Made by a program: the position numbers and the translations under genes. A model generated the notes under the pieces. That model saw nothing but the letters and a program-made list of their open reading frames with translations, did no database searches and was not told where the DNA came from. A stretch of 64,000 nucleotides of DNA from Streptomyces roseolilacinus (lineage in GTDB: Bacteria; Actinomycetota; Actinomycetes; Streptomycetales; Streptomycetaceae), in contig NZ_BMSV01000001.1 in assembly GCF_014649335.1 (NCBI RefSeq), positions 868,001-932,000 on the forward strand, read 5' to 3'. Position 1 is the first letter of the stretch; every line of letters begins with the position of its first letter. Shown piece by piece: positions 58,493 through 64,000 of this stretch.

Positions 58493-59481
58493 AGTGCTCG
58501 CTCCCCCATAAGACCGGCCGCGCCCTTGGCGAGCATCTCGGACGCGAGTTCGCGACCGAGGGCCACCGCGTCGTCGTGCGACGTGGGTACGGGACCGGTG
58601 GTGGACAACTGCACCAGCGTGGAGCCGTCGGTCGTGCCGACGACGCCGCGCAGGCGCAACTCATGAACATCCTGATCGCCGGCCACCAGGTCGGCGAGCG
58701 CGCCCACGGGGGCGGAGCAGCCTGCCTCGAGGGCGGCGAGCAGGGACCGCTCGGCGGTCACGGCGGCGCGGGTGTGCGCGTCGTCGAGCTGGGCGAGTGC
58801 CGCCACCAGGTCGGTGTCGGCGGACAGGCACTCGATCGCCAGGGCGCCCTGGCCCGGCGCGGGCAGCACGGCGTCGACCGGCAGGAACTCGGTGACCTCG
58901 CCGATCCGGCCGAGCCGGTTCAGCCCGGCGGCGGCCAGGACGACCGCGTCGAGCTCGCCGCTGCGGACGTACCCGATGCGGGTGTCGACGTTGCCCCGGA
59001 TGGCGACCGTCTCGATGCGCAGCCCGTGGTCGCGGGCGTACGCGTTGAGCTGCGCCATCCGGCGCGGGGCGCCGGTGCCGATCCGTACGACGCCGCCCGG
59101 CGCGGACGCGGCCAGCTCGGCCAGCGGCAGCCCGTCACGGGCGACGAGCACGTCGCGCGGATCCTCGCGGACCGGGATCGCGGCGAGCACGAGGTCGTCG
59201 TGCTGCGCGGTCGGCAGGTCCTTGAGGGAGTGGACGGCGAAGTCCACCTCGCCGGCGAACAGCGCGTCGCGCAGCGCGGTGACGAAGACGCCCGTGCCGC
59301 CGATCTGCGCGAGGTGCTCGCGGGAGGTGTCCCCGTACGTGGTGATCTCGACGAGCTCCACGGGGCGGCCGGTCAGCCGGCGGACGGTGTCCGCGACCTG
59401 CCCGGACTGGGCCATGGCGAGCTTGCTGCGCCTGGTTCCCAGCCTCAGTGCCCTCTGGGTGCTCTGGGCCCTCTCGGTCAT
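58489..59481 (-). CDS. hemC: Porphobilinogen deaminase
   Basis: A 330-residue hydroxymethylbilane synthase. The dipyrromethane cofactor cysteine is Cys255 (ALEAGCSAPVGALA); catalytic Asp88 lies in AVHSLKDLPT. N-terminal RLGTRRSKLAMAQSGQVAD and the GTGAPRRMAQL loop match the family. It polymerises four porphobilinogens. ATG overlaps the hemA stop and its own stop overlaps the hemD start, so translation is coupled on both sides. Confidence 0.96.
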   Translation of the reverse strand: MTERAQSTQRALRLGTRRSKLAMAQSGQVADTVRRLTGRPVELVEITTYGDTSREHLAQIGGTGVFVTALRDALFAGEVDFAVHSLKDLPTAQHDDLVLAAIPVREDPRDVLVARDGLPLAELAASAPGGVVRIGTGAPRRMAQLNAYARDHGLRIETVAIRGNVDTRIGYVRSGELDAVVLAAAGLNRLGRIGEVTEFLPVDAVLPAPGQGALAIECLSADTDLVAALAQLDDAHTRAAVTAERSLLAALEAGCSAPVGALADLVAGDQDVHELRLRGVVGTTDGSTLVQLSTTGPVPTSHDDAVALGRELASEMLAKGAAGLMGERAL

Positions 59482-60833
59482 ACTCGCCCTCGGTTCACGT
59501 CGGCGTCATTCAGGTCGGCCCGCGAGACGGCGGCGACCGTCTCCGGGTCGAGGTCGAAGAGTGTGCGCAGCGCGTCGGCGTACCCGGCGCCACCGGGCTC
59601 GCTGGCGAGCTGCTTCACGCGCACGGTCGGCGCGTGCAGCAGCTTGTCCACGACGCGGCGCACCGTCTGGGTGATCTCGGCGCGCTGCTTCTCGTCGAGG
59701 CCGGGGAGCCGCCCTTCCAGGCGGGCCATCTCACCGGCGACGACGTCGGCGGCCATCGTGCGCAGGGCGACGACGGTCGGGGTGATGTGCGCGGCGCGCT
59801 GGGCCGCGCCGAAGGCGGCGACCTCGTCGGCGACGATGCCGCGCACCTGGTCGACGTCGGCGGCCATGGGCGCGTCGGCGGACGCCTCGGCGAGGGACTC
59901 GATGTCGACGAGCCGGACGTTCACCATGCGGTGCACGGCGGCGTCGATGTCGCGGGGCATGGCCAGGTCGAGCAGGGCCAGCGGCTCCCGGCGGCCGATC
60001 ATGGCGGTCTCGACGGCCTGGCCGGTGAGGACGAGGCCGGTCGCCCCCGTGCAGGAGACGACCACGTCGGCGCGGGCCAGCTCGTCGCCGACCTCGGCCA
60101 TGCGGACGGCGCGGGCCGCCACGCCGGTGCCCCCGGGCTCCGTCAGGATCCGCACCAGGCGCTCGGCCCGCTCGGCCGTGCGGTTGGCGACGACGATCTC
60201 GTCGACGCCGACGCGGGCGAGGGTCGCCGCGGCGAGCGACGACATCGAACCGGCGCCTATGACCAGGGCGCGCTTGCCCTTCGCCCAGGCCGGCACGTCC
60301 GCGCCGCCCACCGCGAGCTGCTCCAGGCCGAAGGTCACCAGGGACTGCCCGGCCCGGTCGATGCCGGTCTCGCTGTGGGCGCGCTTGCCGACCCGCAGGG
60401 CCTGCTGGAACAGGTCGTTCAGCAGCCGGCCCGCGGTGTGCAGCTCCTGGGCGCGCGCGAGGGCGTCCTTGATCTGGCCGAGGATCTGGCCCTCGCCGAC
60501 GACCATCGAGTCCAGGCCGCAGGCCACGGAGAACAGGTGGTGGACGGCCCGGTCCTCGTAGTGCACGTAGAGGAAGGGCGTGAGCTCCTCCAGGCCGACG
60601 CCGCTGTGCTGGGCGAGCAGCGTGGACAGCTCGGCGACACCGGCGTGGAACTTGTCCACGTCGGCGTAGAGCTCGATGCGGTTGCAGGTGGCCAGGAGGG
60701 CGGCCTCGGCGGCCGGCTCGGCGGCGAGGGCGTCCTGGAGCAGCTTGTTCCGCGTGTCGGGGTCGAGGGAGGCCCGCTCCAGCACGCTGACGGGCGCGCT
60801 GCGGTGGCTGAGGCCGACGACGAGGAGGCTCAT
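59478..60833 (-). CDS. hemA: Glutamyl-tRNA reductase
   Basis: A 451-residue GluTR, first committed enzyme of C5 haem synthesis, reducing Glu-tRNA to glutamate-1-semialdehyde with NADPH. The catalytic thiol is Cys50 (LLATCNRIELY). NADPH-binding segment ALVIGAGSMSSLAAATLARVGVDEIVVANRT and the C-terminal dimerisation helix follow. Start ATG overlaps the rex stop by 4 nt. Product goes to HemL, encoded 40 kb away in this window. Control by Rex ties haem supply to the NADH/NAD ratio. Confidence 0.96.
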   Translation of the reverse strand: MSLLVVGLSHRSAPVSVLERASLDPDTRNKLLQDALAAEPAAEAALLATCNRIELYADVDKFHAGVAELSTLLAQHSGVGLEELTPFLYVHYEDRAVHHLFSVACGLDSMVVGEGQILGQIKDALARAQELHTAGRLLNDLFQQALRVGKRAHSETGIDRAGQSLVTFGLEQLAVGGADVPAWAKGKRALVIGAGSMSSLAAATLARVGVDEIVVANRTAERAERLVRILTEPGGTGVAARAVRMAEVGDELARADVVVSCTGATGLVLTGQAVETAMIGRREPLALLDLAMPRDIDAAVHRMVNVRLVDIESLAEASADAPMAADVDQVRGIVADEVAAFGAAQRAAHITPTVVALRTMAADVVAGEMARLEGRLPGLDEKQRAEITQTVRRVVDKLLHAPTVRVKQLASEPGGAGYADALRTLFDLDPETVAAVSRADLNDADVNRGRV

Positions 60834-61633
60834 GCCGGCATCACGGCGGGAACGTCCCCGTCTGGTCCCTTGCGGCCCGCGGTCGACGCGGGGGAGGCGG
60901 CCACGGCCGCCGGGGCCGCCGCGCGGACGGCGGCGGCGGACGGCAGGTCGGCCCCGCCGACACCGCCGTCCTCGCCGGCCTTGCGCTGCTCGTGGAAGGC
61001 GAGGATCTGGAGCTCGATCGACAGGTCGACCTTGCGCACGTCGACGCCGTCCGGGACGGACAGGACGGTCGGCGCGAAGTTCAGGATGGAGGAGACCCCG
61101 GCGGCCACGAGCCGGTCGCAGACCTGCTGGGCGGCGCCGGCGGGCGTGGCGATGACGCCGATCGAGACGCCGTTCTCCTCGATGATCTTCTCGAGGTCGT
61201 CGATGTACTGGACGGGGATGCCGGCGACGGGCTTGCCCACCATCGACGGGTCGGCGTCGATCAGCGCGGCCACCCGGAAGCCGCGGGACGCGAACCCGCC
61301 GTAGTTGGCGAGGGCGGCGCCGAGGTTTCCGATGCCGACCATGACGATCGGCCAGTCCTGCGTCAGGCCCAGCTCGCGGGAGATCTGGTAGACGAGGTAC
61401 TCGACGTCGTAGCCGACGCCGCGCGTGCCGTAGGAGCCCAGGTAGCTGAAGTCCTTGCGCAGCTTGGCGGAGTTGACGCCGGCGGCCGCGGCGAGCTCCT
61501 CGGAGGAGACCGTGGGTACGGAGCGCTCCGACAGGGCGGTGAGCGCCCGCAGGTACAGCGGAAGCCGGGCGACGGTGGCCTCGGGGATGCCTCGGCTACG
61601 GGTCGCCGGTCGGTGAGTTCGGCCAGTTGCCAC
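60830..61633 (-). CDS. rex: Redox-sensing transcriptional repressor Rex
   Basis: A 267-residue NADH-sensing repressor: N-terminal winged helix (about residues 20-85; ATVARLPLYLRALTALSERSVPTVSSEELAAAAGVNSAKLRKDFSYLG) and a Rossmann domain with GIGNLGAALANYG (Gly100, Gly102, Gly105). C-terminal Ala/Pro-rich tail is longer than in Bacillus. GTG 61633 has AGGAGCACC upstream. Binding of NADH releases it from DNA. It autoregulates and controls respiratory genes in S. coelicolor (established); here the operator is at 61708-61723. Confidence 0.96.
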   Translation of the reverse strand: MATGRTHRPATRSRGIPEATVARLPLYLRALTALSERSVPTVSSEELAAAAGVNSAKLRKDFSYLGSYGTRGVGYDVEYLVYQISRELGLTQDWPIVMVGIGNLGAALANYGGFASRGFRVAALIDADPSMVGKPVAGIPVQYIDDLEKIIEENGVSIGVIATPAGAAQQVCDRLVAAGVSSILNFAPTVLSVPDGVDVRKVDLSIELQILAFHEQRKAGEDGGVGGADLPSAAAVRAAAPAAVAASPASTAGRKGPDGDVPAVMPA

Positions 61634-62004
61634 GGTGCTCCTGCGGGATGAGCGGGGCTGCGGGCGGCCCGTCCCGAGACCGCCCCGTCGACAGCAGGCT
61701 ATGTCTTTGTGAACGCGTGCACAAAGATGATGTCCGCTTTGTCCGCGCAAAGTGACCGGGGTCACGCAAGTCCTTCGCGCCATCGTGGAACCATCGGGAA
61801 CCTCAGCGCGTTCGATCTCCGGATAGGGCAAAGCCGTACACACTCCCTACGATGTCGCCCCCGAAACCGAACAAAACGCACCCGATGGTAACCGTCTTCG
61901 GCCATCGGCGGCGCCACCGTGCGCCGGCGGCGCCCCGACCCTCCCCGACCGGCCCCGGTCGGCCCGGTGGCCGCCCCCGGGCGAGCCCGGCCGCCGGCCC
62001 CCGG
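61634..62004. other. rex promoter region and upstream gap
   Basis: About 370 bp without a gene. The right of rex holds a TAGCCT -10 (61696-61701, minus strand) and the Rex operator. GTGACCGGGGTCAC (61752-61765) is a perfect 14-bp palindrome of unknown meaning. The left half toward the glutaredoxin gene is GC-rich, with an 8-bp stem at 61945-61962 that may end the glutaredoxin transcript. A 60-codon frame at 61709 looks like chance. Confidence 0.6.
61708..61723. promoter_or_regulatory. Rex operator (ROP)
   Basis: TGTGAACGCGTGCACA differs at one base from the Rex consensus TGTGAAC-NNN-TTCACA; flanks extend symmetry to CTTTGTG...CACAAAG. It sits 6 nt upstream of the rex -10 (TAGCCT), so bound Rex would block RNA polymerase on the rex-hemACD promoter. 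Confidence 0.85.
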
Positions 62005-62274
62005 TCAGCCCAGCAGCGCCCGCCGCAGCCGCGCCTCGTCCACCCGCCAGAACGTGTGCTGCTCGCCGTCCACCAGCACCACGGGGATCTGCTCCCAGTA
62101 GGCCCGGTGCAGCTCCTCGTCCTGTGTGATGTCCCTCTCCTCCCACGCCGCGCCCGTCTCCGCGCAGACGCGCTCGACCACCTCGCGCGCGTCGTCGCAC
62201 AGGTGGCACCCGGGCTTCCCGATGAGCGTCACGGTCCGCGGGCCGGCGGACCCCTTCTTCGTACGTCCGAACAT
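62005..62274 (-). CDS. Glutaredoxin family protein
   Basis: An 89-residue thioredoxin-fold protein of the glutaredoxin-like DUF836 type. The redox motif is GCHLC (Cys23, Cys26) in TVTLIGKPGCHLCDDAREVVERV; the cis-Pro strand is EQIPVVLVDGEQHTFWRVDEARL. Probably a small cytoplasmic thiol reductant. The hexamer GACAAT (62281-62286) lies 6 nt before the ATG, so its transcript may be leaderless. Divergent from the HAD gene. Confidence 0.9.
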   Translation of the reverse strand: MFGRTKKGSAGPRTVTLIGKPGCHLCDDAREVVERVCAETGAAWEERDITQDEELHRAYWEQIPVVLVDGEQHTFWRVDEARLRRALLG

Positions 62275-62280
62275 GCGCCC

Positions 62281-62286
62281 ATTGTC
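62281..62286 (-). promoter_or_regulatory. -10 hexamer for leaderless glutaredoxin gene
   Basis: GACAAT on the minus strand, 6 nt before the ATG at 62274. Confidence 0.4.
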
Positions 62287-62374
62287 CGCGCCCGGGACGT
62301 GCCGTTTCACACCTTCGCCGCCCGGGGTTCACGCGTTGGCGTCCCACGAGTCGGGCGGTGGTGAACACACTGGT

Positions 62375-62380
62375 TATGCT
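62375..62380 (+). promoter_or_regulatory. -10 hexamer for leaderless HAD gene
   Basis: TATGCT followed by 6 nt and ATG 62387; no ribosome-binding site between. Confidence 0.5.
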
Positions 62381-62386
62381 CACGGC

Positions 62387-63325
62387 ATGGCCGCACTCGG
62401 ATGGCTCTCCCCTCGTAGGCGCCCCGCCACGGCGCGCAGCGTGCTGGCCGGCGAGGCCGCGGCGGAGGCGGCGCGCAAGACCTCCCGGCAGCTGGAGCTC
62501 CTCGACCGGGCGCTGGCGGAAGCGGAACCACGGATCGAGTTCCCGGTGCGCGGTGACGTCCGCGCGGCCGCCTTCTTCGACCTGGACAACACCGTCATGC
62601 AGGGCGCGGCCCTCTTCCACTTCGGCCGCGGGCTGTACAAGCGGAAGTTCTTCCAGCGCCGTGAGCTGGCCCGGTTCGCCTGGCAGCAGACCTGGTTCCG
62701 GCTGGCCGGCGTCGAGGACCCGGAGCACATGCAGGACGCCCGCGAGAGCGCCCTGTCGATCGTGAAGGGCCACCGCGTCTCCGAGCTGATGACCATCGGC
62801 GAGGAGATCTACGACGAGTACATGGCCGGCCGCATCTGGCCCGGCACCCGCGCGCTCGCGCAGGCGCACCTGGACGCCGGGCAGAAGGTGTGGCTCGTCA
62901 CGGCGGCCCCCGTGGAGACGGCGACGATCATCGCCCGGCGGCTCGGGCTGACCGGCGCGCTGGGCACGGTCGCCGAGTCCGTCGACGGCGTGTACACCGG
63001 CCGCCTGGTCGGCGAGCCCCTGCACGGCCCCGCCAAGGCGGAGGCGGTACGGGCCCTGGCCGCCGCCGAGGGGCTGGACCTGGACCGCTGCGCGGCGTAC
63101 AGCGACTCGCACAACGACATCCCCATGCTGTCCCTGGTCGGCCACCCGTACGCGATCAACCCGGACACGAAGCTGCGCCGGTACGCCAAGGAGCGGGAGT
63201 GGCGGCTGCGGGACTACCGGACGGGCCGCAAGGCGGCGAAGGTCGGCATCCCCGCCGCGGCGGGCGTGGGCGCGCTGGCGGGCGGCACGGCCGCCGCGGT
63301 GGCCCTGCACCGGCGCCGCCGCTGA
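62387..63325 (+). CDS. HAD-IB family hydrolase
   Basis: A 312-residue HAD-superfamily phosphatase, subfamily IB (SerB/CicA-like). Motif I is FFDLDNTVMQG with nucleophile Asp65 and acid/base Asp67; motif II is the VWLVTAAP strand; motif III/IV YSDSHNDIPML. The C-terminal end has a short hydrophobic helix (GVGALAGGTAAAVAL) and an RRRR tail, perhaps a membrane anchor. The substrate is unknown. I recall a HAD gene just before bldN in other streptomycetes. Confidence 0.92.
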   Translation: MAALGWLSPRRRPATARSVLAGEAAAEAARKTSRQLELLDRALAEAEPRIEFPVRGDVRAAAFFDLDNTVMQGAALFHFGRGLYKRKFFQRRELARFAWQQTWFRLAGVEDPEHMQDARESALSIVKGHRVSELMTIGEEIYDEYMAGRIWPGTRALAQAHLDAGQKVWLVTAAPVETATIIARRLGLTGALGTVAESVDGVYTGRLVGEPLHGPAKAEAVRALAAAEGLDLDRCAAYSDSHNDIPMLSLVGHPYAINPDTKLRRYAKEREWRLRDYRTGRKAAKVGIPAAAGVGALAGGTAAAVALHRRRR

Positions 63326-63657
63326 CCGCGGGGGCCGCCCGGCGGCGCGGGTGGCGCCATTCACGGGTCCTACCCAGCCGGCGCGGGGGCCAGTCACGCC
63401 CGTCGCACTCGGCCACAACACAGCAGCGGTCAAGCACAAACCGAACCGATTCGGTCAGGAAACGGTCACCAAGTGCGATCGGGTCCGCCTCCTCTTCGTA
63501 AGAGAAACGACTGAATCGATGATTTGAGCAACTCGGTGTAGCACTCCCTGCACGAAGCGTTATTCTCCTCAGACGCATACGGAACCCCCCACACGTCGTC
63601 ACGACGGGTGAAAGGTCCCGCACTGCACGTGATGGAAGCTCTGCCTCTGGGAGTCCC
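63326..63657. other. Upstream region of bldN
   Basis: About 330 bp without a gene, less GC-rich than average. Contains ACCGA-N6-TCGGT (63440-63455) and a TTGAGC (near 63522) that could be a -35. In S. coelicolor bldN is repressed by BldD; I did not find a clean BldD box by eye. Confidence 0.5.
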
Positions 63658-64000
63658 GTGTACCCACACGTCGGGGTTGACGCCTCGGGCCTGGCTACGC
63701 TGCGCGCAACGGTCCTCGACCACTTGCGCGGCTTCGTCCCCACCGCGTACGCCGTCCCCGCATTCGCCGCACCGGCCCCCGCCGGTCCCTGCTACGCCCT
63801 GGCCGACGGTGGTGCCGCGGCCGTCGGAAGAAGGGCCGGACGGGGCGGCGCGGGCACCCCGACCACCGCCCGCCGCCCCACCGCCGACAGCGACAGCGGC
63901 CGCATGATGGACCTGGTCGAACGCGCCCAGGCAGGAGAGGCCGAGGCCTTCGGCCGCCTCTACGACCAGTACAGCGACACCGTCTACCGCTACATCTACT
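63658..64000 (+). CDS. bldN: Developmental ECF sigma factor BldN, N-terminal part
   Basis: The first 114 residues of BldN, cut by the window edge. GTG 63658 opens VYPHVGVDASGLATLRATV, a long Ala/Gly/Arg-rich N-terminal extension, then sigma region 2 begins at MMDLVERAQAGEAEAFGRLY and the sequence stops in DTVYRYIY. The extension matches the pro-sequence that is removed in S. coelicolor BldN (established), so pro-BldN processing is likely here too. BldN directs aerial mycelium genes including chaplins and rodlins. The anti-sigma gene rsbN would be expected just beyond the window. Confidence 0.92.
   Translation, partial: MYPHVGVDASGLATLRATVLDHLRGFVPTAYAVPAFAAPAPAGPCYALADGGAAAVGRRAGRGGAGTPTTARRPTADSDSGRMMDLVERAQAGEAEAFGRLYDQYSDTVYRYIY

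Noticed and set aside
61709..61891. 60-codon plus-strand frame over the Rex operator
   Set aside because: No ribosome-binding site, starts within the operator, no recognisable sequence.
63326..63657. BldD box upstream of bldN
   Set aside because: Expected from S. coelicolor, but no sequence with the correct AC-N5-GT core could be confirmed by eye.
1..64000. tRNA genes, CRISPR arrays, insertion sequences, prophage or a secondary-metabolite cluster
   Set aside because: No tRNA T-loop signatures, spaced repeats, transposase or phage genes, or polyketide/peptide synthase modules were seen. The lone monooxygenase and SRPBCC proteins do not make a cluster.

Overview
The window is very GC-rich, with G or C at nearly every third codon position, and encodes Streptomyces-typical genes: the developmental sigma factor bldN, a WhiJ-type XRE/DUF397/ATP-binding trio, DUF3558, DUF4232, DUF2637 and DUF1876 proteins, class I lysyl-tRNA synthetase, futalosine-type menaquinone genes and a Rex-controlled haem operon. 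It reads as a Streptomyces chromosome segment. No rRNA, tRNA, CRISPR array, insertion sequence or prophage was found. About 63 genes are supported; the last one, bldN, runs off the right edge.

Layout. (1) 0.1-7.5 kb, mostly minus strand: late menaquinone genes of the futalosine route (UbiD-type decarboxylase, MqnP prenyltransferase, UbiX flavin prenyltransferase, MqnE) with an Lrp/AsnC regulator, a GNAT protein and a Uma2 nuclease-like gene. (2) 7.7-12.5 kb: a small membrane protein, a P-loop NTPase paired with a membrane-anchored periplasmic-binding-like protein, and a SRPBCC protein. (3) 12.6-20.3 kb, minus strand: system II cytochrome c maturation (resA-ccdA-resB-ccsB), an unusual polysaccharide-deacetylase-like lipoprotein, a histidine phosphatase and hemL. 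(4) 20.3-32.7 kb, accessory: metallophosphoesterase, Mut7-C protein, a TetR/FAD-monooxygenase pair with a clear operator array, AAA ATPase, SDR, RtcB, two DUF3558 lipoproteins and a DUF2637 protein. (5) 33-42.7 kb: divergent lysS and argS, a repeat-bearing HTH membrane protein, secreted DUF proteins, and a locus in which an ECF sigma factor lies between a secreted protein and an anti-sigma-like protein that share one extracellular domain. (6) 42.9-61.6 kb: hemB, then about 13 kb of accessory genes (hydrolase, a frameshifted gene, DUF6891, ceramidase, WYL/DinB, an unknown gene, serine hydrolase, WhiJ-like trio, MFS/MarR), then hemD-hemC-hemA-rex. (7) 62-64 kb: glutaredoxin-like protein, HAD phosphatase and bldN.

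How it works together. Much of the core content serves respiration: menaquinone synthesis, haem synthesis (hemL, hemB, hemA, hemC, hemD), cytochrome c assembly, and the NADH/NAD-sensing repressor Rex, whose near-consensus operator lies just upstream of the rex-hemACD operon. Between these blocks are Streptomyces accessory islets with their own regulators (TetR, MarR, WYL, XRE, ECF). Several genes look leaderless: a -10 hexamer ends 6-7 nt before the start codon. Strong hairpins mark the ends of argS, lysS, hemD, the DUF4232 gene and the DUF397 gene.

Limits. Identifications come from reading motifs and family resemblance; no database search was run. Start codons are chosen from reading frame, ribosome-binding site and promoter spacing. 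Comparisons with other Streptomyces genomes are from memory.
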